10,660 bases of DNA, taken from contig JAAAOD010000057.1 of NCBI GenBank assembly GCA_009908535.1, positions 1-10,660 of the forward strand, read 5' to 3'. The position numbers and the translations under genes were made by a program. Under the pieces are notes generated by a model. The model searched no databases. It was not told where the DNA came from and saw nothing but the letters and a program-made list of their open reading frames with translations. Source of the stretch: Verrucomicrobiota bacterium (GTDB lineage: Bacteria; Verrucomicrobiota; Verrucomicrobiia; Opitutales; Oceanipulchritudinaceae). Within the stretch, counting starts at the first letter, position 1. The number at the start of each line of letters is the position of its first letter. Below are positions 1-5,405 of the stretch, piece by piece.

Positions 1-3
1 CCG

Positions 4-78
4 TGGCACTCCCACAGGGATTCGAACCCCGATTTCTGCCTCCGGAGGGCAGCGTGTTATCCATTACACTATGGGAGC
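4..78 (-). tRNA. tRNA-Arg (anticodon CCG)
   Basis: Read on the minus strand this is a complete cloverleaf. The acceptor arm GCTCCCA pairs with TGGGAGT, with a G-T wobble at the first pair. The D stem is GTGT/ACAC. The anticodon stem CTGCC/GGCAG encloses the loop CTCCGGA, giving anticodon CCG, which reads the arginine codon CGG. The T stem CGGGG/CCCTG encloses TTCGAAT. The discriminator base is G and the CCA end is encoded. There is no long variable arm. CGG is a common arginine codon in the neighbouring GC-rich genes. I see no second tRNA beside it and no convincing promoter in the sequence that precedes it on its own strand. Confidence 0.97.
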
Positions 79-225
79 CGACACGGGCACCAGCGGTCCC
101 GTAAAAAAGCAAAACGTGGGGGGGGTCGCGGCGGCGGTCAATGCAATTTAGCGGGGGCAAGGGGGGACCTGGACGGAAGCCTGTTTTGTTTAAAGCAAAA
201 AGCGCGTCCCGGGGATCCGGCAACT

Positions 226-241
226 GTCCCGAAATCGGGAC
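226..241. repeat. Short perfect palindrome (hairpin or operator-like)
   Basis: GTCCCGA and TCGGGAC form a perfect 7-bp inverted repeat around AA. The central nonamer CCGAAATCG is identical to the core of the repeat units at 3472-3952. No T-run follows in either direction, so it is not an intrinsic terminator. It could be a protein-binding palindrome or a decayed repeat unit. Confidence 0.5.
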
Positions 242-248
242 GCCGGGT

Positions 249-272
249 GTAGCCAAATCGAGAAAACTTTGG
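249..272 (+). repeat. Diverged solo copy of the 3.5-3.9 kb hairpin repeat
   Basis: The block begins GTAGCC and ends TTTGG, as the units at 3472, 3872 and 3913 do. Ungapped it matches them at 16 of 24 positions. Its own CCAAA and TTTGG ends can pair, so the hairpin design may be kept while the sequence has changed. The match is partial, and chance similarity cannot be excluded by eye. Confidence 0.4.
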
Positions 273-360
273 TGGGAATCGCCGGAAATCCATCGTACAA
301 TCTGGTGCAAAAAATTATATCATGTTGTCCTATAGGTATTAAGGAAATTACTCCCAAAAC

Positions 361-377
361 CTGGCACGCTTCCGGCA
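361..377 (+). promoter_or_regulatory. Possible sigma-54 (-24/-12) promoter
   Basis: The sequence CTGGCACG followed by CTTCCGGCA fits the RpoN promoter frame. The -24 element TGGCACG is exact. The essential GG (363-364) and GC (375-376) are 12 bp apart, as required. The -12 block reads CGGCA instead of TTGCA, so two preferred T positions are lost. Initiation would fall near 388, about 40 nt before the first micro-ORF. No enhancer-binding site was recognised upstream. This is a pattern match only. Confidence 0.3.
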
Positions 378-428
378 TTAGTATGGGCGTTCTCGAAAAT
401 TTCTCATCTCAACCAATAGGAAACCACC

Positions 429-506
429 ATGATTCTTCTCTGCACGCTCTCTCTTCTTCTTCTCACTTTCGGCGCCGTCGAACTGAAAAATGCCCTTGAG
501 GCCTGA
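429..506 (+). CDS. Micro-ORF 1: 25-residue hydrophobic peptide (hypothetical)
   Basis: ATG to TGA, 25 codons, preceded by AGGA with a 7-nt spacer, which is a better ribosome binding site than most large genes here have. Residues 2-17 are almost entirely hydrophobic, with the core LSLLLLTF, and are long enough for a single short membrane helix. The tail ELKNALEA is polar. A second ORF of the same size and layout starts 57 nt downstream. A weak hairpin (AGGCC/GGCTT, 499-514) followed by five T overlaps the stop codon and might attenuate transcription between the two. I do not recognise a family. Options are a small membrane subunit, a type I toxin-like peptide or a leader peptide. It is short enough that a chance ORF remains possible. 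Confidence 0.42.
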   Translation: MILLCTLSLLLLTFGAVELKNALEA

Positions 507-563
507 GACGGCTTTTTGCTTCGCCACCGGCAGAATCGCTTCATTCATCAAAGGACCATCGCC

Positions 564-644
564 ATGCTTACCATCGCCCTCACCACCAGCCTCTTACTGT
601 TTTTTGCTTACACTGAATTGCGGGACGATCACTTCCCATCCTGA
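564..644 (+). CDS. Micro-ORF 2: 26-residue hydrophobic peptide, similar in layout to micro-ORF 1
   Basis: ATG to TGA, 26 codons, preceded by AAAGGA with an 8-nt spacer. The hydrophobic stretch (residues 2-17, core SLLLFFAY) is followed by the polar tail ELRDDHFPS. Aligned without gaps to micro-ORF 1, it shares M1, L10, L11, L12, F14, E18 and L19, and a basic residue follows the EL pair in both (K20 versus R20). The two DNA sequences are otherwise quite different, which would fit conserved peptides rather than a recent duplication. Leucine-rich segments match easily by chance, however. The terminator at 674-710 follows 29 nt after the stop, so both ORFs could lie on one short transcript ending there. 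Function unknown. Confidence 0.42.
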   Translation: MLTIALTTSLLLFFAYTELRDDHFPS

Positions 645-673
645 AGCTGCATTGTCCGTCGTACGGAAAAAAG

Positions 674-710
674 AAAAGCGGAGGCCCCTGCCCGGGACCT
701 CCGCTTTTTT
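674..710. terminator. Bidirectional Rho-independent terminator
   Basis: AAAAGCGGAGG (674-684) pairs with CCTCCGCTTTT (698-708). An inner CCC/GGG stem (686-688/694-696) extends the hairpin. Six T follow on the plus strand (705-710). On the minus strand the hairpin is followed by the T-rich complement of the A-rich stretch at 667-677. It lies between the plus-strand micro-ORFs and the 3' end of lpd, so it can end transcripts arriving from both sides. Confidence 0.9.
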
Positions 711-736
711 ATGCCTAAACAGCGGGAAACGCTGTC

Positions 737-2134
737 TTAAATGTGGATCGCTTCGTTGTGGGTACTGGCGGCCGCTTCCGCGAGGGCCTCACTCATGGTG
801 GGATGGGCGTGGATCGTGGCGTGGATTTCATCCGAGGTGATTTCGGCCTTCATGGCGAGGACGTACTCGGTGATGAGCTCGGTGGCGTCGTTGCCGATGA
901 TATGGGCGCCGAGGATCTCGTCATGTTTGGCATCCTGGATGAGCTTGACGAAGCCCTCGGGCTGATTGATGGCCACAGCCTTGCCGGAAGCGGAGAAGGG
1001 AAACTTGCCCACACGGTAGTCGATGCCGGCCTCCCTGGCTTTGTCCTCGGTCATGCCGACGCTGGCGATCTGCGGATGGCAGTAGGTGCAGCCGGGGAAG
1101 AGCGTGACCCGCTGCGGCTCGCCGTGGCCGAACATGCCGTTGACGGCCTGGACGGCTTCATAGGTGGCGACGTGGGCCAGCCATGGCGGGCCGATGATGT
1201 CACCGGCGGCGTAAATGTTCTTCTCGGAGGTCTCGTAGCGGTCGTTGACCTCGATATAGCCCTTTTTGTCCGTCTTCAGCTTCAGCTTTCCGCCAAGCAG
1301 CCCCTCCGTGTTCGGCTCCACGCCGATGGAGAGCAGAACCGTTTCCACTTCGAGCGTTTCCTTTTTGTCTTTTTTGACGAGGTCCATGGTCACCGACTTG
1401 TCGCCGATCCTGAGATTCTCGACGGACGTTCCGGGGCGGACCTTCATCCCCTGCTTCTTGAAGGAACGACTCAGGGCCGAGGAAATATCCTTGTCCTCGA
1501 GCGGGACGATGCGGTCGAGCATCTCGACGACATGGGTTTCCGTGCCGAGAGTGTTGAGGAAGTAGGCGAATTCCACCCCGATGGCCCCGGCGCCGATGAT
1601 CGCCACCGATTTGGGCTGCCGCTTCATGACGAGGGCTTCGCGGCTGGTCATGACCCGCTCGCCGTCGACCTCCACGCCGGGCAGGCGGCGCGAGCGGCAG
1701 CCCGTCGCGACAAGGATGTTCTTGGCGGCGAGGGACTTCCCCTTGTCGGGCCCGGAGGTAATCTCGATTTTGCCCTTTTCCGGGATGTGGCCGCAGCCGA
1801 GGAAGTAATCAACCTTGTTCTTCTTGAAAAGAAATTCGATGCCGCCGGCCATCTTGTCGCTGACGCTTCGCGAACGGCCCATTACTTTCGTAAAATCGAC
1901 TTTGTAGTCTTTCACGCTCACGCCGAAGTCGGAGGCGTGCTGGATGCTCTCCACGGTCTCGGCCGCCTTCAGAAGGGCCTTCGACGGGATGCAGCCCCAG
2001 TTGAGGCAAGTACCGCCGGCGCGCTCAATTTCCACGCAGGCGACGCGCTTTCCGAGTTGCCCGGCACGGATGGCGGCGGCGTATCCGGCCGGTCCGCCTC
2101 CGATGACAACGAGATCGTAGGGTTGTTCTGCCAT
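737..2134 (-). CDS. lpd: Dihydrolipoamide dehydrogenase (E3)
   Basis: This flavoprotein reoxidises dihydrolipoyl groups to lipoyl groups and passes electrons through FAD to NAD+. It is the shared E3 subunit of the pyruvate, 2-oxoglutarate and branched-chain 2-oxoacid dehydrogenases and of the glycine cleavage system. The protein has 465 residues, the normal family length. Visible elements are the FAD-binding GGGPAG (12-17), the redox-active disulfide in CLNWGCIPSK (C43, C48), the NAD-binding GAGAIG (181-186), a YAAGD FAD motif, and the C-terminal HPTMSE with the catalytic His444-Glu449 pair. The frame stays open upstream, but the family N-terminus begins at MAEQPYDLVV, so I start there. No SD is evident at a normal distance. 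It is not next to E1 or E2 genes, so which complexes it serves cannot be read from context. It is divergent from the envelope genes that begin at 2259. Confidence 0.97.
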   Translation of the reverse strand: MAEQPYDLVVIGGGPAGYAAAIRAGQLGKRVACVEIERAGGTCLNWGCIPSKALLKAAETVESIQHASDFGVSVKDYKVDFTKVMGRSRSVSDKMAGGIEFLFKKNKVDYFLGCGHIPEKGKIEITSGPDKGKSLAAKNILVATGCRSRRLPGVEVDGERVMTSREALVMKRQPKSVAIIGAGAIGVEFAYFLNTLGTETHVVEMLDRIVPLEDKDISSALSRSFKKQGMKVRPGTSVENLRIGDKSVTMDLVKKDKKETLEVETVLLSIGVEPNTEGLLGGKLKLKTDKKGYIEVNDRYETSEKNIYAAGDIIGPPWLAHVATYEAVQAVNGMFGHGEPQRVTLFPGCTYCHPQIASVGMTEDKAREAGIDYRVGKFPFSASGKAVAINQPEGFVKLIQDAKHDEILGAHIIGNDATELITEYVLAMKAEITSDEIHATIHAHPTMSEALAEAAASTHNEAIHI

Positions 2135-2258
2135 AGCAGTGCCCAAGGTGAGCAGGCTCCTTCGCGGAGCAACTGTTTTCCGGAAAAGAATGGCTGCCGA
2201 TGGGGGCAAACCGCTTCCCCGCTTGCATCTCCCCGCTGTCGATCTTACCTCTTGCCAT

Positions 2259-2690
2259 ATGAAACCGCGCCCGCCTCTCCGTTCTGTCGCCCTCGCCTTT
2301 GCCCTTGCCCTCGGAACAGCGACGGCTCCTGCGGTCGAGGTCGGGGAAGAGGTTCCCTCCGGGGGAACAACCCTGGAGCTGGAGGGAGCGCCCGGCCTGC
2401 ACCTTGTCGTGGAGGAGAGGAAGGTTGTCGCACACTTCCTGGATGCGCAGGGAAATGCACTCCTTCCGCCCGCCGATTCGATCATTTTTGTCGTCGATGA
2501 TCCCGGTCACCGCAACGACGATTTCCGCACCGTGCTGCGCGCAGGCAATGACGCGAGCCTGACAGGACCCCGCAACCTCTATCCGCCGTATTCCTTTCGC
2601 GTTCGCCTCATCATCCGCATGGAGGAGGGGGAGCCGGTGATTCTTTCCAACGAGAAGGTCGATCTCGATCCGGCCGCGGAATCTCCATGA
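2259..2690 (+). CDS. Hypothetical secreted protein, 143 residues
   Basis: I chose the start MKPRPPLRS because it gives a clean signal peptide: a basic N-terminus, the hydrophobic core VALAFALALG, and a likely cleavage after APA (residue 25). An upstream in-frame ATG at 2139 would put 40 non-signal residues in front and is less likely. The mature part, about 118 residues, has no further membrane segment. It alternates short beta-like stretches (LHLVVEERKVVAHFLD, DSIIFVVDD, FRVRLIIRME) with loops, which suggests a small all-beta periplasmic or surface domain. No catalytic motif or family is recognised. Its stop overlaps the next start in ATGA, implying translational coupling and a shared operon. 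No SD is visible. The 124-bp gap to lpd should hold promoters for both directions, but none is clear. Confidence 0.8.
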   Translation: MKPRPPLRSVALAFALALGTATAPAVEVGEEVPSGGTTLELEGAPGLHLVVEERKVVAHFLDAQGNALLPPADSIIFVVDDPGHRNDDFRTVLRAGNDASLTGPRNLYPPYSFRVRLIIRMEEGEPVILSNEKVDLDPAAESP

Positions 2691-3130
2691 GCCAGTTGAG
2701 CCGCAATTCCTTTCTCCGCGACAGCCTCGTGCTCTTTATCGGTGTTCTGATCGCGACCGCGGTGGTGGGTCCGATCAAGGCGGAGTCCACCTTGACCCTT
2801 CTCCTCGTTGCCCTGGTACTGGCCCTTCTGAATGTCCTGCTGAAGCCATTGCTGGTCTTCTTCGCCCTGCCGTTCGTCATATTCACTTTCGGCCTTGGCA
2901 TCCTCCTCATCAATGCGCTGTTGCTTCTCCTCGCCGGGGCGGTGGTTCCCACATTCACCGTTCCGGGATTCGGCATCGCGTTGCTGGGCGCCCTCGTGAT
3001 CAGCATCTGCAGCGTGATTGTGAACATCTTCCTCAGCCCACGTCCGCAGGTGCAGGTGCGGTGGACCAATTCCGGGGGCAGCGTCAAGCGGCGCCGGACG
3101 CGCAAGGACGAGGATGTGATCGACGTGTAG
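2687..3130 (+). CDS. Four-helix membrane protein of the phage_holin_4_2 / DUF360 family (PF04020)
   Basis: The 147 residues contain four hydrophobic segments, at roughly 12-28, 35-58, 60-85 and 92-116, and a basic tail rich in K and R (RRRTRKDED). The segment LLNVLLKPLLVFFALPF followed by a TFGLGILLINALLLLLAG segment matches the typical PF04020 pattern, with Asn and Lys-Pro in the second helix and Gly/Asn in the third. Despite the family name these are usually chromosomal inner-membrane proteins of unknown role, not phage lysis proteins, and no phage genes are near. The start overlaps the previous stop by four bases, and the next gene begins two bases after this stop. That spacing argues for one co-translated envelope operon. 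Confidence 0.85.
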   Translation: MSQLSRNSFLRDSLVLFIGVLIATAVVGPIKAESTLTLLLVALVLALLNVLLKPLLVFFALPFVIFTFGLGILLINALLLLLAGAVVPTFTVPGFGIALLGALVISICSVIVNIFLSPRPQVQVRWTNSGGSVKRRRTRKDEDVIDV

Positions 3131-3132
3131 CC

Positions 3133-3420
3133 ATGCGGGACTCCCTCCGACAGATGTCTTCCGACCTGCTGCACGGAAACCGTAAGGCTTTCGTGCTTCT
3201 CTTCGTGACGGTTCTTTTGCTCTGCCTGCTGTACGGGGGCTTCCTGCTCAGCCGGGCCCTCTCGGGCGAGTGGAGCAACGCGACCACCCTGGGGGCCATT
3301 CCATTCGTCATCCTGTTCGGTGGCGTATTCCTCCCGTTACGACAACAGCTGCTTGCCATGAACAGGGAAATCCGCCGCCGGGAGGAGGAAAAGGCGGCGG
3401 GGGCGGCACGCAAAGGCTGA
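3133..3420 (+). CDS. Hypothetical small membrane protein, 95 residues, two helices
   Basis: The start MRDSLRQ follows the previous stop by two bases. An alternative in-frame ATG lies seven codons further in (MSSDLLHG, 3154). Two hydrophobic segments are visible, about residues 20-42 (AFVLLFVTVLLLCLLYGGFLL) and 53-68 (GAIPFVILFGGVFLPL), followed by a charged tail rich in Arg, Glu and Lys (NREIRRREEEKAA) that probably lies in the cytoplasm and may be helical. No family was recognised. The tight spacing with the two genes before it makes it the last member of the envelope operon. Beyond its stop lies the repeat island, whose hairpins could protect or end the transcript. Confidence 0.75.
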   Translation: MRDSLRQMSSDLLHGNRKAFVLLFVTVLLLCLLYGGFLLSRALSGEWSNATTLGAIPFVILFGGVFLPLRQQLLAMNREIRRREEEKAAGAARKG

Positions 3421-3471
3421 AGATGGCCGGTCGACAATCCGGGCCCTCCGGTAGAAGCCGGAGTCGTGAAT

Positions 3472-3528
3472 GTAGCCGAAATCGTAAGATTTTGGCCCGT
3501 CGCCTCAAAGAGTAGCCGAAATCGTAAG
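3472..3528 (+). repeat. Left half of the 40-bp hairpin repeat array (one full, one truncated unit)
   Basis: A full 40-bp unit (3472-3511) starts GTAGCCGAAATC and ends GTCGCCTCAAAGA. The next unit starts at 3512 and stays identical for 17 bases (to 3528) before the sequence departs. In the full unit GCCGAAATC (3475-3483) pairs with GATTTTGGC (3488-3496) around the tetraloop GTAA. One pair is G-U, so the hairpin is fully paired only in plus-strand RNA. A weaker resemblance, AGCCGGAGTCGTGAA (3456-3470), just before may be a decayed unit. Confidence 0.85.
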
Positions 3529-3573
3529 CAACTGTGTCCTAGTCAAGCGGGAAGGGGCTGATTGTTCAAAAGT

Positions 3574-3837
3574 CTTCGGCCTTCGCCCGGCAGACCGTTG
3601 GTCGGCGAAGAAAGGCCGAAGGCCCGGGGCCATACCAGCCCCGACCAAGCCCCGACGAAGGAGGGGTGACGGTCGGGGTAAAGGTCCATAAGGGAAAACA
3701 AAGGGCTGAAAGCCCGTAGTCGCAATGGTTGCGGGCCTTCAGCCCTCAAAAAAAGCTCCTTGACCCGTATCCCCGCCCTCCCGGCCCGCGCAGCGGGCCT
3801 GCGGGCGGGGCTGGTATGGTTCCCGGCCTTTGGCCGG
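3574..3837. repeat. Densely palindromic non-coding element (REP-cluster or MITE-like)
   Basis: At least six inverted repeats lie in about 260 bp: CTTCGGCCTT/AAGGCCGAAG (3574-3583/3612-3621) with CTTCGCC/GGCGAAG inside it; a perfect 14-bp pair, CCATACCAGCCCCG at 3630-3643 with its complement at 3806-3819; CCCCGAC/GTCGGGG (3650-3656/3672-3678); a 15-bp pair with one mismatch at 3702-3716/3732-3746; CCCCGCCC/GGGCGGGG (3771-3778/3803-3810) with GGCCCGC/GCGGGCC inside; and CCGGCC-TTT-GGCCGG (3823-3837). An 11-bp direct repeat, AGCCCCGACSA, lies at 3637-3658. No credible ORF or transposase is present. It sits inside the 40-bp repeat array. A mobile, non-autonomous origin is inferred. Confidence 0.65.
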
Positions 3838-3871
3838 AATCAACGTCCGGAGATCCAGCTCCTCTAGGAAA

Positions 3872-3952
3872 GTAGCCGAAATCGTAAGATTTTGGCCCCC
3901 GTGCCTCAAGGAGTAGCCGAAATCGTGAGATTTTGGCCCGTCGCCTCAAAGA
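3872..3952 (+). repeat. Right half of the 40-bp hairpin repeat array (two full units)
   Basis: Units start at 3872 (41 bp) and 3913 (40 bp). The first has extra C residues after the hairpin and reads GTGCCTCAAGGA at its end; the second reads GTCGCCTCAAAGA like the unit at 3472. Hairpins lie at 3875-3896 (loop GTAA) and 3916-3937 (loop GTGA). The 9-bp stem is identical in all full copies and the only loop change keeps the GNRA form. A shortened, altered continuation (GTCGCCGGCGTAAGG, from 3953) runs up to 14 bp short of the rarA stop. Confidence 0.85.
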
Positions 3953-3980
3953 GTCGCCGGCGTAAGGGACCTTCAGGCGA

Positions 3981-5333
3981 TTACGCTTTCCGCCGGGGCC
4001 GCCGGCGCAGCGATTTCCAGTGCGCGAGCCTGTCCTTGATGCGCGCCTCGAGACCCGCCTCCTGCGGATGATAGAATTCCGCGGGCGTCTCCATGTAGGA
4101 CTGACCGCTGACCGCCTCCTCGAACTGGTGGCTGTAGAGGTAGCCTTCCCCCTGCCCGAGGGCCTTGTTGAAGGCGGTATGGCTGTCGCGCAGCCATGAC
4201 GGCACCGCCTGTACCCCGTGTTCCTTCAAGTGCGCCTCGGCCCGGGCGATCGCCTCGGTGGTGGAATTGCTTTTTGGGCAGCAGGCGAGAAAGACGGTGA
4301 CGTGGGAAAGATTGAGCCGGCATTCCGGAAGGCCCACCTGCTCACAGGCCTGGAAACAGGCCACCGCGAGCTGCAGGGCGCGCGGATCGGCGAGCCCGAC
4401 GTCCTCGGAGGCGAAGATGACCATGCGCCGGGCGATAAAGCGCGGTTCCTCTCCGCCCGCGAGCATCTTCGCGAGCCAGTAAAGGGCGGCGTCCGGATCG
4501 CCTCCGCGCAGGCTTTTGATGTAGGCGGAAGCGGTGTCGTAGTGCTCGTCCTCGCCGGCGTCGTAGCGAATCTGCCGCTCGCCGGCGAAGCGCCGCACGG
4601 CCTCTTCGGTGATCGCGCGTTCCTTGCCCTCGGCGGTCTCGAGCCCGAGGACGATGGTCTCGAGGGCGTTGAGGGCGCGCCGCAAGTCCCCGTCGCTCAT
4701 GCGGGCGAGCAGGCGCAGGACTTCCTCCCCCGCCGTCACCCGCATGGCCCCGAGGCCGCGCTCCTCCGTCAAGGCGCGCCGCAGCACCCCGATCATCGCC
4801 TCCTCGCCGACCGGCTCCAGTTTGAAGAGGTGGCTGCGGCTGAGCAGGGGCGCGTTCACATAGAAGCCGGGGTTGTGCGTGGTGGCGCCAATGAGCCGGA
4901 TCACGCCCGCCTCGACATCGGGAAGGAGAAGGTCCTGCTGGGCCTTGTTGAAGCGGTGGATCTCGTCGATGAAAACAATGGTGCGCTCCTCCTCCCGGTA
5001 CCGCGCCATGCGGAGAATGTCCCGGATCTCCGCGGTGTTGGAGAGGACGGCGTTGACCTGGACGAAACGGGATGCGGTCTCCCGGGCGATGGCCTCGGCG
5101 AGGGAGGTCTTGCCGGTTCCCGGCGGCCCGTAAAGGAGCAGGCTGCCGAACTCGTTGCGGCGGACAAGGCGCGGCAGGAGGCTGTCCTCCCCGAGCAGGT
5201 GATCCTGACCCGCGACCTCGGCGAGGGAACGGGGACGCATGCGCGCCGCGAGCGGCCGGTACCCGCGCGAAGGAGCCGGGGATGCCTCCTTCGCGGACCC
5301 GGCAAAGAACTCTTTCTGCTCTTTTTCAGGCAT
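3981..5333 (-). CDS. rarA: Replication-associated recombination protein A (AAA+ ATPase, MgsA/RarA/WRNIP1 family)
   Basis: RarA is a clamp-loader-like AAA+ ATPase that acts at stalled replication forks with SSB and RecA. The protein has 450 residues, the usual length. Visible motifs are Walker A GPPGTGKT (69-76), Walker B FIDEIHRF (121-128), sensor 1 in GATTHNP (149-155), the SRS-type stretch LLSRSHLF (163-170) and a sensor-2-like DGDLRRALNALE. The C-terminal tetramerisation region is intact, with the family signatures ASEDVGLADP, RLNLSHVTVFLACCPKSN and the late PSWLRDSHT. The start MPEKEQKEFF has a weak purine stretch (GGAAAAGA) before it. The frame is open far upstream, but that part runs antisense through comEC and is not protein-like. 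It is divergent from comEC across 72 bp. Its 3' end abuts the repeat island, and no T-tailed terminator is visible there. Confidence 0.97.
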   Translation of the reverse strand: MPEKEQKEFFAGSAKEASPAPSRGYRPLAARMRPRSLAEVAGQDHLLGEDSLLPRLVRRNEFGSLLLYGPPGTGKTSLAEAIARETASRFVQVNAVLSNTAEIRDILRMARYREEERTIVFIDEIHRFNKAQQDLLLPDVEAGVIRLIGATTHNPGFYVNAPLLSRSHLFKLEPVGEEAMIGVLRRALTEERGLGAMRVTAGEEVLRLLARMSDGDLRRALNALETIVLGLETAEGKERAITEEAVRRFAGERQIRYDAGEDEHYDTASAYIKSLRGGDPDAALYWLAKMLAGGEEPRFIARRMVIFASEDVGLADPRALQLAVACFQACEQVGLPECRLNLSHVTVFLACCPKSNSTTEAIARAEAHLKEHGVQAVPSWLRDSHTAFNKALGQGEGYLYSHQFEEAVSGQSYMETPAEFYHPQEAGLEARIKDRLAHWKSLRRRPRRKA

Positions 5334-5405
5334 TCTTTTCCGTACGGTCGCAGCCCGGACGGTTGCTGGCAAGGCGGGACCCGCGAAGCATGGAACCGTC
5401 CCACC
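5334..5405. promoter_or_regulatory. Shared divergent upstream region of rarA and comEC
   Basis: These 72 bp must hold both promoters, unless one gene starts inside the other. The palindrome CCGTACGG (5340-5347) lies directly upstream of the rarA start. For comEC a TTGCTG could serve as a -35 element, but the hexamer 17 bp later (AAGCAT) is a poor -10. No SD precedes the comEC ATG. Assignment rests on gene layout more than on motifs. Confidence 0.4.

Larger units (their letters stand above)
79..428. other. Intergenic region without a normal-sized gene
   Basis: This stretch separates the tRNA from the first micro-ORF. The open frames crossing it are not protein-like in composition and I do not call them. 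It includes a run of eight G (118-125), a G-rich block up to about 170, a short palindrome (226-241), a diverged copy of the 3.5-3.9 kb repeat (249-272), and a notably AT-rich segment from about 290 to 420 that stands out against the GC-rich genes. The AT-rich part contains the possible sigma-54 promoter listed separately. A small RNA could be encoded here, but nothing diagnostic is visible. Confidence 0.6.

Noticed and set aside
4..78. tRNA-Arg as an integration site for a mobile island
   Set aside because: The 3' end of the tRNA faces the window edge, no repeat of its 3' portion was found inside the window, and no integrase is present.
80..107. Inverted repeat ACGGG...CCCGT next to the tRNA as a terminator
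   Set aside because: On the plus strand it is followed by A residues, and on the minus strand the T-run comes before the hairpin, so neither direction has terminator layout.
141..840. ORFs at 141-335, 269-499 and 490-840 (plus) and 190-378 (minus)
   Set aside because: Unbalanced composition, no ribosome binding signals, mutual overlap, and in one case reading across the terminator into antisense lpd.
743..2500. 585-codon plus-strand ORF opposite lpd
   Set aside because: It is an antisense shadow: no motifs, and lpd is unambiguous on the minus strand.
2687..3130. PF04020 protein as evidence of a prophage
   Set aside because: The family's holin-like name is misleading. Members are common chromosomal membrane proteins, and no phage gene, integrase or attachment site is present.
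3308..3949. Two minus-strand ORFs (3308-3508 and 3746-3949) with the same N-terminus MRRRAKI
   Set aside because: Their shared start is the reverse complement of the repeat units and the rest reads through palindromes. They are by-products of the repeats, with no ribosome binding signal or protein-like composition.
3472..3952. The repeat array as a CRISPR
   Set aside because: There are only a few units, and the part between hairpins is itself conserved from unit to unit, so there are no variable spacers. No cas genes are near.
4218..5405. Long plus-strand frame antisense to rarA, continuous with comEC
   Set aside because: GC-rich codon bias opens the antisense frame. The recognisable ComEC sequence begins at MNEEAPFADP (5406) and rarA on the other strand explains the DNA.
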